Shown piece by piece: positions 1-10,788 of a stretch of DNA of 64,000 nucleotides. How positions within the stretch are numbered: position 1 is the stretch's first letter; each line of letters begins with the position of its first letter. Source of the DNA: Alisma plantago-aquatica (lineage: Eukaryota; Streptophyta; Magnoliopsida; Alismatales; Alismataceae); contig OY856410.1 in assembly GCA_963693085.1 (NCBI GenBank), positions 564,113,906-564,177,905 on the forward strand. The letters run 5' to 3'. A program made the translations under genes and the position numbers. The notes under the pieces are model-generated. The model had not been told where the DNA came from. It made no database searches and was given only the letters and a program-made list of their open reading frames with translations.

Positions 1-950
1 GAAGGTTATGTGGCGAGAGAGGTTATGGATTTTTGCAATGACTTTCTCAGTGGTAATGACACTCCTGATAATGACAAGAATATTGAGGAGGGCAAAGGAA
101 TTTTGGGATCACGGGTGAAAGTAATCAGCCGTGAGTAGTTGGAACAAGCTCACTTGTATATTTTACACAATATGGACGAAGTGAGTGTTTATATCGAGGA
201 ACATACCAATTTCATAAAGAGACAACATCCTCGAGCAAGTTCAATGTGGCTTGCTAGAGAGCATAATAAGACTTTTACTAAGTGGTTTGAAGATAAAGTC
301 TTACATCAACTATCTCAAACACCAAATGATATTACAGAAACTATCAAATGCCTCGCCTTTAAACCAAAACCGAATGTTATGTCTTATGAAGGGTTTGACA
401 TTAATGGATTCACATATTACACAAAGCGCCAAGATGATAAGAGTGTCGTCCAAAATAGTGGGGTAACTCTTCAAGCGTCGACTATGTACTTTGCAAGTGC
501 AAAGGATAAGAGTCCACGTGAAGCTAAAATGTCATATTACGGTGTCATTGAGGACATTTGGGAGTTTGACTACATAGATTTCAAAATTCCGCTCTTTAAA
601 TGTAATTGGGTTGATAACACCAAAGGAGTTATAGTGGATGAATTGGGTTTCACTTTGGTGAACTTTGAAAAGATTGGCGAGAAGGGTGAACCATTCATAT
701 TGGCATCACAGGCGAAACAAATATTCTAATCGATGATCCTGTGAATGATAAATGGTCGGTTGTTCTTCATGGTAAAAGACAGTTCATTGAAGATCCTATA
801 GATGAAGAAGAGTACTATGATAAGTATGATGACTCCAGTCCATTCTCAGTTGGGTTGCCAACTCCACAAAATATTGAAGCTAATGATGACTTATATGTGC
901 GCGGAGATCACAATGAAGGATTGTTAATTGATAAAAGATCACAATTTTAG
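1..950 (+). pseudogene. TNP2-like CACTA transposase, C-terminal part, broken
   Basis: This is the C-terminal part of the CACTA transposase, the enzyme that cuts and pastes the element. The frame is open from base 1 and matches the end of DUF4218 followed by DUF4216; motifs include YGVIEDIWEFDY and PLFKCNWVD. Two lesions are visible. An amber TAG at 136-138 stands where family members usually have Gln (context SRE-stop-LEQ). Around 727-740 a one-base frameshift creates TAA at 727-729, after which the frame resumes (IDDPVNDKW) and ends at TAG 948-950. No transposase can be made without readthrough and frameshifting, so this copy is probably not autonomous. The upstream catalytic portion is outside the window. 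Confidence 0.9.
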
Positions 951-1004
951 AGACATGTATGTTTATACAAATGCTAAATGTTTGCCTTTTTCTAGTTAAT
1001 ACAA

Positions 1005-3430
1005 ATGCCTCAGGAGTCTGCCACACCCATGCCTCACCATGATATCTGGATAGCTGGCAGGCAAAACAAGAAGGGTGAAATAAAGAAGCCTGTAACTGCT
1101 GAGGCGGCTGCAAAAATGGTAAAATACAACTCTTAGAGAAATCGTTTGAATATTGATTATTTGTGGTGTTAACTTACCAATTTCTGTTTATGGTGATTAG
1201 CGGGAGCTGCACGAGCAGAGGAAACAAGGCACGTTCATCCCTCAGGGCACAAGGGATGAATTGACAGTTGCTCTGGGTAACCCAGAGCATCCTGGACGTG
1301 TTAGAGGTGTCGGCACTGGTGTTGGCATAAAAGCATTCTTTGGGCCATCCCAGCGCAAACCCAGAGCGGGACTTTCTCAAGAAGAGGTAACCTATTCTTT
1401 TTTTAGAATGTTACTGCAAAAGGAAATTCATTAATAAGAAGCTAATGTTTCTTTTATCCATGTATAGGAGAATAAGAGAGTTGAGGATTTAGTTGCTAAG
1501 AAGATCAACGATGTAGTTGCTGAGAAGGTCAAGGAAGAATTGCTGCGGTGGCAGGCATCTCAGGCTTCCAATACGCCTATGGCGACCCACTCTTCTCCTG
1601 ATGCACAGACTGCGAGTAATCCTGGAGACCCATCGCCTAGCATGTCTGCTGTAAGTATTGTTTATGGCATTGTAGTTAGTCTTTTCAAGTTGTTATGTTT
1701 TCAAGATGATATGTATATATGTATAATATTCTTTACGTAAATTTGTAGGCATTGAAGCCATGCCGCTTAAGAATGCAAGACTACGTTGTTGCAGAGGCGC
1801 AAGCTTACCCGTCCCTTCCTGGGGAAAGGTTTCACGGGACTCCAATGCCACAGGGCTATGTTCGTGTGGGCCCATTACGTGTGTTACCCGATTGGAGGGA
1901 AGTTGCGTTGCCATATGCCCACCCAGATATTGATACACTTGGTGAGGCAGAAGGCGGGGTGATATTGTGGCCCAAAGCAGATGTCGTCTACACGACTGAA
2001 ATTGTAAGATAAATTTACATTGATTTAGACTGTTAATGTGTATATATGATGTCAACTTATCTGAAATTATATGTACAGGTTAAAAAGAAGACACCAGGAG
2101 CACCTAGGCCTCCACTTCCACTTCCCGCATTACCCGATTGGGTTCCAACTGACCTAACATACCCGTTAGGTCCTGCTTGTAGGGGAATGGCATGTTGGCT
2201 ACGAGCACATAATGTACATTGCCCTATAATTATTTCTTTAGATGCAGATTATGCAGGTCAATCATACGATAGCTCTTTATTTATACAAGATATTATTGAG
2301 CTGTTTATGTATGATTGGCTGAATACATCAATGATAGAGACATGGATAAGGTGAGATCTTGTTTATACATCCATATACCTTGTGTAAGATCCGGTGATCT
2401 GGTTTCTTATATATTAATGCATACGCCTATATGTTTTGCAGCTACCTAGTCGAAGATCATTGCAAACAATTTGCATTTGATCATGTGGGATTTTTGATTC
2501 CATCATTGATTAGTTTGGTAGCTAAAGACCCTGATAATGTTCAACAATACTGTATAGATGCTTTTACAATTTTTGGTCAGCAAAAGAAGACGATAATAAT
2601 AGCTCCATTCAATGTCAAGTAAGTTTACTTTATTTATAATTTGGACTTAAGAAAATTCCATTTTTATTTTGCATTTTGAGTTATTAATTGTTAACTTCTT
2701 ACTTCTAGCGGTAGACATTGGGAGTTACTAGTTATTGTCCCCGGGACATTCACTGTTTATTATCTAGATCCTGCGGGGAGTACATTGAACACTAAAATTG
2801 GACACGTAATGAGAATGCCATTATTCTGGTGAGAAATATTTCATTTTTATATCCGTTAACATCTTTTATTACATTACTATTTACTTATGCAATTTATTCT
2901 GTTATATTAACATGTAGGGGTTTAGATGCATTCAAAAAGGCTGGAGGAACGGTCCCAAGGAAAAAGAACCAGCCAATAAATTGGCAGAACGTACAAGTAA
3001 GTTCCCGACTCGAATATATATATTATTGATGTGAATTGTGCTTAGTTGTATTATTTTGTATGTTTCAATTTATAGTGTGCTACACAAGACAATGGCTGGG
3101 CATGCACATACTATGTGATGCAATTTATGCAGATGATTATCAAATATGCCGCATTGGACATCGATACCATACATGAGGTATTATATATAATTTCATTAGT
3201 TAGTATGCAATATATCAATCTTATCTTATTTTTATATTATTACTTATATATATACATCATTCTCTTTGCAGGTGTTTAAAACTGACAACACTACAGGTAA
3301 ACGCTTAAAAAATATACATGCTCCATATACGATGGAAGCATTAAATGAAGTAAGAGAAGAATGGGCAAAAGCCATACAAGCAGTGGCAACTGTAAGATAT
3401 AATTGGGATGTTGATAGCGATAATGAATGA
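1005..3430 (+). CDS. Second CACTA gene: transposon protein with DUF8039-like and Ulp1 (C48) protease domains, 10 exons
   Basis: Conceptual splicing gives an unbroken 548-residue protein. Exons: 1005-1118, 1201-1386, 1468-1650, 1749-2003, 2079-2350, 2442-2618, 2709-2828, 2918-2996, 3076-3177, 3272-3430. All nine introns are GT-AG and the phases agree. Residues 1-160 resemble the N-terminal region of plant En/Spm proteins (IWIAGRQNKKG; LGNPEHPGRVRGVG) and end in a charged helical stretch. Residues about 165-246 look like DUF8039. Residues about 330-500 are a Ulp1-like cysteine peptidase with candidate catalytic His399 (GRHWELLVI), Asp416 (YYLDPAG), Gln466 and Cys472 (QDNGWACTYYVMQFM). Family knowledge: Ulp1-like genes recur in plant CACTA and MULE elements, with roles not settled. 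A possible splice acceptor at 985-995 could join a 5' exon, so the start is the first in-frame ATG but is not certain. There are no stops, unlike the tnp2 gene beside it. Confidence 0.85.
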
Positions 3431-3689
3431 TACTTTGTAAATGAATATTTCTGAATGTTAATACATGTATTTGAATGTTTCTATATGTGTGAATGTGAGA
3501 ATTGAATTTATGTCTGAATGTATGTACTTGTGTGAAATTTTTCTTATGACTTTTGCAGGTTTGCGGCCTGTTTGTAGGCTGATATCTATGGATGTCGTAA
3601 ACCTGCAGTTCAGTTACTGAACTGCAGGTTCTCATCCTGCTGACCAGCCACAGCAGGCCTGCAAACTGATATGAAAAAAAAAAACAAAT
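3431..3689 (+). other. 3' flank of the CACTA second gene
   Basis: Non-coding stretch between the stop codon and the subterminal repeats. It holds a perfect short hairpin (3600-3630) and an A-run at about 3674-3684, and probably carries the 3' UTR and polyadenylation region. No clear AATAAA was found. Confidence 0.5.
3600..3630. repeat. Perfect 14-bp stem hairpin
   Basis: Two perfect 14-bp arms (AACCTGCAGTTCAG and its complement) surround a TTA loop. A second GC-rich palindrome, GCAGGCCTGC, lies about 20 bp downstream. The pair sits between the Ulp1-like gene and the subterminal repeats. Confidence 0.85.
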
Positions 3690-4175
3690 AGGCGTCAGTT
3701 ATTTATAAAAACCGTCAGCAAAGATCTACAGCGTCGGTTATTTATAGATAACCGATGCCTTATGTGGCCAAAGCAGTCCTCGAAATGGCGTCGGATATAC
3801 GTATCAAACCGACGCCTATTTAAACTATCGGCGTCGGTCTTTTGGTATATAACCGATGCCAAAAGTGTTCGCGCCACAAAAAATGGCGTCATTTAGGACA
3901 CTTTATGCGTCGGTTATCTACTAAAAGACCGACGCTATAAGTAGTATAGGCGTCGGTCCGTTAGTAAATAACCGACGCAGAAAGTGCCCTAGCTGACGCC
4001 GTTTTATGTGGCGCGAACCCCTTTGGCGTCGGTTATCGACTAAACGACCGACGCCGATAGTTTAAATAGGCGTCGGTTAAACAACCGACGCCGAAGTGTT
4101 TGACCTTTAGCAGCGCCCGCATAGGCGTCGGTCGAAAACCGACGCCAAATGGGGTTAAACGACCGACGCCAAAGG
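3690..4175. repeat. CACTA subterminal repeat field (element A, 3' end)
   Basis: At least ten short copies of GCGTCGGT / ACCGACGC occur in both orientations, many as small palindromes with A/T-rich middles. In CACTA elements such subterminal repeats are the binding sites for an element-encoded DNA-binding protein. The clean palindromes and their similarity to the field of element B (6050-6620) place both in one family. Confidence 0.9.
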
Positions 4176-4192
4176 CCACTTCTGTAGTAGTG
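4176..4192. repeat. CACTA terminal inverted repeat, element A right end
   Basis: Read inward from 4192 on the minus strand it is CACTACTACAGAAGTGG, the canonical CACTA start. Beyond 4192 the opposite-strand tnp2 frame of element B begins at once, which fixes the boundary. Confidence 0.93.
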
Positions 4193-4640
4193 CCACGACC
4201 AATATTTGTTGCATTAGAGTGTGACAATCATGAGATTTAAGACCTATCAACTTCAGATCTTTCATTGATACCAATCTACGGATGTTGGATGAATAACCAT
4301 GTGGCACCTTAACATTTACCAAGCAATCACAAAAAGTTTTCTTCTCCTTTGTAGACAACATGTAACAAGCAGGAGGTAAGTATGTTCTATGATCGCTACT
4401 AGATACTTCTATTAATTTTATCCTTATTCCCATTTCACATAGGTCCATTCTAGATTTTATCCCATCTTTAGTCTTACCTGTCTTACCTAGTATATTCAAC
4501 ATAGTACCAATGATGCTATCACAGACATTTTTCTCAACGTGCATGACATCGATACAATGTCTGACTACCAAAGAACTCCAATAAGAAAGATCCCAAAATA
4601 TTGACTTCTTATTGAATAAAGATTTGTCACTCCGTAAGTA
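4193..4640 (-). pseudogene. TNP2-like transposase fragment (element B)
   Basis: Minus-strand frame with hallmark TNP2 motifs in order: FWDLSYW, VRHCIDVMHVEKNVCDSIIG, KDGIKSRMDLCEMGIR, TYLPPACYMLS, NIRRLVSMKDLKLIGLKSHD, LMQQIL. The frame is uninterrupted here until element A cuts it at 4193, in mid-gene. Upstream coding similarity fades at about 4620-4650, well short of the full N-terminal region of the family. This fragment encodes the central DUF4218 part of a transposase that can no longer be made. Confidence 0.9.
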
Positions 4641-4662
4641 TATATTGTGTACAACCTATCCC

Positions 4663-4856
4663 ATTCTTGAACACCTAATCTCACTAGTAAGTGTATATTT
4701 GTATTGGGTTTTCAAGAAAATTTCGACAGCATTCGCCGATGTTCTCCAAGTACACATGTACATAGAGAACAAATGGGGAAATGCTACTGAAAGTTTCTTG
4801 AAAACCCAATACACATTATACACTTACATCCTAAGTGAGATTAAGTGTTCAAGAAC
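4663..4856. repeat. 195-bp foldback (imperfect inverted repeat)
   Basis: Arms of about 85-95 bp (4663-4750 and 4766-4856) are complementary at roughly 85% by eye, with a short centre around 4750-4765 that is itself nearly palindromic (GTACACATGTAC). Both arms carry TATTGGGTTTTCAAGAAA and TTCTTGAACAC. No convincing target duplication flanks it. It may be a foldback MITE or a young inverted duplication able to give a long hairpin RNA. Confidence 0.8.
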
Positions 4857-5570
4857 AGTCACAAAGTGGGGAGTATCCAAGATTTACTCCTAATGAGTAA
4901 TTTTCATATGGGTTTCTAGGCCAACAACATTAGAAACAGTGTATGAGTTGATTTACAGTAGCAACATCTTGTAGTCTTAACCATACCCTCCTATATATGT
5001 TCAGTTTATTCACTAGGATCAAATATGTTTATTTCCCAATATATCCTTACTGGGGATATCTATGGTTTAATATAACATGCCTTAATATACACTAGTGATT
5101 TAGTTATATCTTTATTATGTTCCCAAATACAAGTATGATATAGATGAGCTATAATAGGGTATTTAATCAATTGTTCTACTCCATGGTTTATAATCCAAAT
5201 TTATGTTAATAAAATCATCCATATGTATATTAATAATAACAACCTTCTTATATATAACTATTCTTTCCTGTGTATATTAGTTTTCTTTTGATTATTCCAG
5301 ATCCATATTGAATTATTAAGACATGTATATCTGTACCTATGCATCTAGGTTTGTGGTTCATATGGATAATACAACTTTCTTTAAGAAGAAAAATAGAGAA
5401 ATGGATGCAATATTAAGAAGAAAAGATAACAAAATAGAGAAACTTTTGTCATTTATAATCCAAAACAAGTCATTATCATATATTTTGATCAATATTAAGA
5501 CTTTGATCAATATTATGCATTAAGATGTGTGTCCAAAACATACACAACTTAGGAATGCAGGGCATATACC
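4857..5570. other. AT-rich spacer inside element B, no gene seen
   Basis: No coding similarity, RNA gene or clear repeat was recognised. Short open frames here have no family motifs. By position it should be the 5' untranslated or intronic part of element B. Confidence 0.5.
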
Positions 5571-6049
5571 TTCTTAGATGGCCAAAGAGGCAACGATGAC
5601 CAAATAGGAGATGATGGTGATGGAGACGATGGTGGCTAGCTCTAGTGGAGATGATAGTTAGCTCTAACTGCGACGGCGAGCCCCAATAGTGGCGGTGGAG
5701 AGCTCTAGCAGCAGTCACGGTGAGCCCCAACAATGACGTTGGACAGCTCGAGAAGTAGCCCCCAACAACGGCGGTGGAGAGCTCTAACAAAGGCGTGGTG
5801 AGCTCCAACGACGGTTATAAGATCCAACAATGGCATGGACAAGCTCCAGCGTCACGGGGATCTCTAGTGGTTGCAGTGGTGAGTAAACTAGGGACGATGA
5901 TGGGCACACAACAGCTCAGGCACAGGCAGAGCAACAGTGGCAGTGGCGAGCTCCTGCGGCGGCAGAAACTGGAATCACCAGAGCTAGGTCGGGTAGAGAA
6001 TGAAACAGAGGATGGGGAAGGGGAGGACATTTCATTATTCTTAAGTGGG
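5571..6049. other. GC-rich imperfect-repeat segment inside element B
   Basis: Base composition rises sharply here. Degenerate copies of GTGGAGAGCTCTAGCA and GTGAGCCCCAAC alternate between about 5620 and 5850. Open frames exist on both strands but look like repeat translation (Ser/Leu/Thr-rich). It may be the 5' leader of the transposase gene or captured DNA; no function can be assigned. Confidence 0.5.
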
Positions 6050-6620
6050 ACATAGGCGTCAGTTATATCACAATTGATGTTTATACACATATTTTTCATC
6101 GGTCATACTAAAAACCGACACCTATGTGAAACCATAGTTGTTGGTTTCAACATAAAAACCCGACATCTATCCACATATGCTGACAAAAAAATGTTCAACC
6201 ATACTCATCAGTTTCCATCTAAAACTGATGCCAATTGGGCAATTTGGTGGGGAAAGTTTTTCATGGGGACAGCACATGAACACACATCTTCATCGGTTCG
6301 TCTAACAAAACCGATGATAAAATGGGGATGAATTTTGTCTCACGAAAGATCTTTAGTCGTCGGTTACTTGCATAATAACTGACATCGTATATGAAATTTT
6401 GGAGGTAAATTGTTTTCACTGGAAAAATTAAATTTCACGGGTGATTTAGATGTCAGTTTCTTATCACCTAACTAACCCTAAATAAAAAATGATACACGTG
6501 TCTTATGAAAATCGACCAGTCTTCACATATAGGTGTCGAATTTTATTTGTAGCCGACATCGTAGTTTAATGGTGTTGGTTTTTGGGTTTCAATCTACACC
6601 TGTAAATGTGACGTTATACG
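6050..6620. repeat. CACTA subterminal repeat field (element B, 5' end)
   Basis: Degenerate copies of CGTCGGTT, CATCGGTTT, AAAACCGACA and AAACTGATG occur in both orientations. This is the same word family as in element A but with many more mismatches, so B appears older than A. Confidence 0.8.
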
Positions 6621-6637
6621 TCATTTCTATAGTAGTG
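6621..6637. repeat. CACTA terminal inverted repeat, element B 5' end
   Basis: Read inward from 6637 on the minus strand it is CACTACTATAGAAATGA, close to the element A terminus. Sequence from 6638 matches the copia LTR copy at about 35518, confirming the boundary. Confidence 0.88.
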
Positions 6638-8182
6638 GTAGTCCTGAAACATGGTTTTTTTACAAAGGTGATTATTGGGTGACTTTAACACATGAGGATA
6701 GATTGTGAGTGATAGAGATGGGATTTTTCCCACCTAAGGGAGTTTGATGTCTAGGCGACTTGATAAGCAAGACTGAGTAAAAGCATGTGTGTGCACATGT
6801 GAATCAATATATGATATTGAGTTCACATATATCTCCGATAGTCTGCTCTAGTTCAAGAAACATGAATGAACATTGATATGATGACAACTCCATGCCTAGA
6901 GCTCATACAGGATATCAGTGATGAAGGAATTATACATTCACTATAACACCAATCACAGATAGTAGGTTGAAAGTTGTTCACCAACTTTCCATTCACTTGG
7001 GTAGCTATGATGTGGGAATAGGCACCGCTCTCTGCTTGTGAAGTCATAAGCTAGTTATGGACATTCACTACCAATGTGATATACGGTCACATACATAGGG
7101 CTCGCCTAGAAGAGGAGTTTATCCATAAATGAAGTTTTGATTGATTACTAAAGTGTTTAGGTACTCAATTAAATATTCAATAATTCAATTGACTTGGAAT
7201 CATCAAGTTCAACTATTGAACTAGCTTATTAGAGTGTCAGATTGATTGAGGGCTGAATTGACTGAGTTATGAACAACTTGGACCACCAACTGACCGGCTC
7301 ACTGGGTGAACTGATCAGCTCATGGTCAATGAGACAATCAGTTCACTCAGTCAACTAATCAACTTAGGTGGACCAAACGAGAAACTGACGAGTTTCCCAA
7401 TTCATGAGAAAAGTTTCTTATTTCACTTGTTTAATTTGATGGAACAAGGAATTAGATTTGCATTAGTCAATTGCAACCAGGATTGCCTTGTGAACCGCCA
7501 GGCTCAGCAAGTGAGTCGACTGGCTCACTGTGCCAGCATACCAGTTCACCTGTTGTGGTGCAAATAATTAGGGAAATTCCATTCCCTTCTACTCCCAGTT
7601 ATACTAAGAACCCAGACCCTAACTCCTTCTATAAATAGAGGGGTATTGGGGCTTCTCAGAACACACAACACACAACTCAGATCTTCTGAGATCAATTGCA
7701 CCTACAATTTTAATCTTCTCTGGTTATGGCAACCGAGAGAGCCTGAGCAAGTCATACCTGACTAGGGAGGAACAGTAAGAGAAAGACAACTATAGAATAG
7801 TAATTGGTTGTGGGAGATAAAGTTGGTGACTAGTACATCAACAGAAGGGGACAACTCCTTCTAGTTCATTTTACCAGAACGACTAGAGTTTATGGTAGTC
7901 TTTATGGACTATCTATAGAGGCAGGAGATTTCTTCTGCTCAGGAGGACGACTATCCATAGTAGCCAGGGTCAAGACCAGGAGCTGCACAGATGTCATCGA
8001 AGACAAGGTGGTTGAAGGCCGCACTTGTTGTGAGGTATTGTCACTGAGCAAGCCTTAGGACCATGTATACTTTGCTAAAATCATCATTTCCCATTACATA
8101 TTTATTGATGCAATATGTTGGTTATGAGTTTATGGCTCGTTAAAAAAAATCCACTACATGTACCTTGACATAAAACCCAATA
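6638..8182 (+). repeat. 5' LTR of copia C (3' three-quarters)
   Basis: This aligns along its whole length with 35518-37074 (shared TATA region, shared end before the primer site). The end is CAATA instead of the expected CAACA. The U3 part (about 7240-7560) is rich in short inverted words such as TTCACTGGGTGAA. Confidence 0.9.
7630..7638 (+). promoter_or_regulatory. TATA box of copia C 5' LTR
   Basis: TATAAATAG preceded by CCTAACTCCTTC and followed about 30 bp on by a CA-rich start region. The same box is conserved in the other LTR (36517-36525). Confidence 0.75.
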
Positions 8183-8183
8183 G

Positions 8184-8196
8184 TGGTATTAGAGCC
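8184..8196 (+). other. Primer binding site, copia C
   Basis: TGGTATTAGAGCC is one base off TGGTATCAGAGCC, the complement of the 3' end of plant initiator tRNA-Met. It lies 2 bp after the LTR end. Confidence 0.85.
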
Positions 8197-9582
8197 TCAT
8201 CAATACACTATGTTTTGGGATAATCGATATGATCAAATTTTGGTTTTATCATATTTTATTTATTGCATACGATGTGAATATTTAAATGCTAATGTGCATA
8301 TCTGATCAATACCACATGATCCCAAATAAATATTCATATATGATATGGTATATATATATATACAATTGTTACGTGTCACCCTAAAATGAGTTTGATGTTG
8401 GATGTGTAGCATGGTTATGGGCTATAAAACCGTATGTGCATGTGTGTGGTTGTTTGTATCTCAGTCTGTGTACCGATCCTTCTTCTTCTATTCCAAATGC
8501 AAATCGAGATAACTTGAGATTATCCTCTACCTTTGCTCCCCTTGAATCTAACTCAAGATTTCCCAAAGATCATATAAAAGTAGGATAGTATTATTTAATG
8601 TTATGATGAAGAAATAAGATGGTCGTTTGATGGATCGAGACGAATGGCTTAGGAGCAGCTGGTGGACCGAGATGAATGGCTTAGGTGCAGCTGAAGGACT
8701 GAGGAGAAACCCAGACGACCAGACAAGCTGACCTTATGGAGGAACCAGACGAGCGGCTGGAGGTGACAAACTAACTGGCCAAGAGGTGAGCCAACCGTTT
8801 CAAAGGTTGAACCAGTCAACCCCGATTGGCAAGCACATATCATCATCAACAAACCGGTTGCATGGGATGTATACCTTAGATGCCCATATATAGTTCCTTG
8901 TGGCTCCAAGGAACTACAATAGGATGGCCATAATACTCGTTTTATCATTATTGCATGTTTTTTGCTCATGGGATATAACATGTATATGATATGTACTATA
9001 TATGTGGTGATTGGATACACGTATGAATATATAATATTAAATCCCTCAACAAACATATAAAATTGAAGATTCCTTCCAAAAACAACACACATGAAAAGCT
9101 TGATTGCCTAAGTGTGGGCACACCTTCACGTGGTGCACTATCTATCTCGTGGAAATGTGATGGTGAATATGTGTGTTTGCCTTCGCAGGGTGGATATTCA
9201 TTGTGTTGGTTTTGGGGTTGGACTTAAAAAGGCGACCTTGATCATATCAAGCACCTTGAGGCATAAACATGAACATGGCAAGGAGTTGTGCATGACATCT
9301 ATCAAGAGTTGCATATGATGCAATCAAAAAAGTTCCTACCTAAAAAATTCTAGTTATGGTGACAACCCTAGTTGGTCCATGGCTTAGATGAAATTAGGAT
9401 CTTACTCGCTAGAAGGTTGTACGATGCAATCTTCCAAATTGATAACGAGGGTTATCAATTTGAGACAAAATGCTGAGAAGCAAACATTGATTAAAGACCT
9501 AATTAACCATCATCAAAAAATTCAAATAAAATCAAATTAAAAAGAGGTTTGACCAAATTGCCAATTTCCTTTTGTAGAATAA
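8197..9582 (+). other. Untranslated leader of copia C
   Basis: About 1.4 kb between the primer site and the gag ATG, with no coding similarity. It contains a short near-duplication (GAATGGCTTAGG and neighbours, about 8632-8698). The same leader recurs at 37089-38446, so its length is a property of the family. Confidence 0.7.
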
Positions 9583-10380
9583 ATGGCTACCAAATACAAT
9601 CACTTTTCATTATGATCGGTCCTTGAGAAGGACAAGTTGAATGGGAACAACTTCCACTACTAGTTTGGGACATTGAGAATTGTTCTCACTTAGGAGTGAA
9701 AGCTCTATGTCCTAGAGATGCTAAAGCCAGATGAGACAGCTCCCAATGCACCAAAGGCTGACAGAGATGCTTACAAGAAGCCTATGAATGATGCTATTGA
9801 TGGGAAATGTCTAATGTTGTTCTCAATGAACAATGAGTTGTAGAGACAACATGAAAACCTGGAGGTCAAGGAGGCGGTGACACATCTCAATAACATGTCA
9901 TTACAGGAGATCCAATAGGTCCTCACACACTCAAGATGATTGGGTATGTGGAGAACCTCACTCGACTGGGATTTCCCCTAAGACAAGAGTTGGCTACTGA
10001 CATGATACTGCAATTGTTGCCAAGATCATACAGTTAGTTCGTGATGAACTACAATATGAACAAATTTGACAGGCCACTAATAGAGTTGTTGGACATGTTG
10101 AGGATAGCCGAGACATAGATGAAGAAAGACAAACCCAAATCAATGATGATGATCAGCAAGAAGAAGGGAAAGTCTAAGGGCAAAGGAAAAGATAAGAAAC
10201 GTTCTAATGCTAGCTAGCAACCCAAGTTATCTTCAACACTCAAAGCCAAGGGAGGGGTGAATAAGGGAGGAAAATTTCAGCATTGTTTTGAGCCAAGACA
10301 TTAGAAGAGAAATTTCCCTCTCTAATTAGATGAATTCAAGAATATGCAGAAGGAGGTGATGGGAGTCTCCACCTTAGGTA
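9583..10380 (+). pseudogene. Copia gag (element C)
   Basis: Starts at the conserved ATGGCTACC (repeated at 38447). It encodes a copia-type capsid precursor: VLEKDKLNGNNFH near the N-terminus, a Lys-rich stretch before the zinc knuckle (KKGKSKGKGK), and a ruined knuckle (GGKFQHCF then stop). Several in-frame stops, frameshifts and a deletion of about 55 bp near 9903, relative to the copy at 38447, mean no Gag can be made. Confidence 0.85.
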
Positions 10381-10788
10381 TTATGAGATAAACTTAAAAT
10401 ACTTCTTTATCTCAAGTATATGTAGATCTTACATATATGATATGCAGGATCTGAAAAGAAGTGAAGGCCTTTATGAAAGGGCCAAGAAGGAACACTCATA
10501 AACATTGGATCAAGTGTTTCTACCATAGTTAGTAGCACCTTTAATTTACTTCAGCCCACAGGGCATGTAATAGAGTAATGAACTGCTATTTCATTTTTCC
10601 ATCAAATGGAAACATTTTATTTCTACATCTTATAGTGACAAGGATGACTATCAATAAAATAATGTTTAATTTCAAAGCTATGATCTTTTTTGGGAATGAA
10701 TCATTTGCCTTATGGTCCTTAGTATGCATAAGATAAACATAAAATACTTGAAAGTAATTGATGACTCAAACAATAACTATAGCATTAT
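10381..10788 (+). pseudogene. Copia C, start of pol, highly decayed
   Basis: By position this is the protease-side start of pol, between gag and the point where element D entered. No motif could be recognised with confidence; the frame is broken throughout. Confidence 0.45.
10784..10788. repeat. Target-site duplication of D, left (ATTAT)
   Basis: ATTAT abuts the left LTR and is repeated exactly at 20005-20009. Confidence 0.92.

Larger units (their letters stand above)
1..4192 (+). mobile_element. CACTA transposon A (3' part)
   Basis: This is the 3' part of an En/Spm-type DNA transposon whose 5' end lies left of the window. Three things support the call: a tnp2-type transposase tail, a second spliced gene downstream of it, and a dense field of subterminal repeats built on GCGTCGGTT and its complement. 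The field ends in the terminal inverted repeat, which reads CACTACTACAGAAGTGG from the outside. The element stops at 4192, and the next bases belong to an opposite-facing tnp2 gene of another CACTA element. The presumed 3-bp target duplication (CCA at 4193-4195) cannot be checked because the other end is outside. Confidence 0.93.
4193..6637 (-). mobile_element. CACTA transposon B (5' part), host of element A
   Basis: Minus-strand CACTA element. Its 5' terminus is the TIR at 6621-6637, with a degenerate subterminal field inside it (6050-6620) and a tnp2 fragment at 4193-4640 that is cut by element A. The rest should lie left of the window beyond element A. The right flank from 6638 aligns directly with the LTR sequence at about 35518 onward, so B inserted into the 5' LTR of copia element C. 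Confidence 0.85.

Noticed and set aside
4612..4893. Open frame of 93 codons on the plus strand
   Set aside because: It runs through the foldback arms, antisense to tnp2, and shows no family motif.
5815..6099. Ser/Pro/Leu-rich frame on the minus strand
   Set aside because: Looks like translation of GC-rich repeats inside CACTA B; an equally long frame exists on the other strand.
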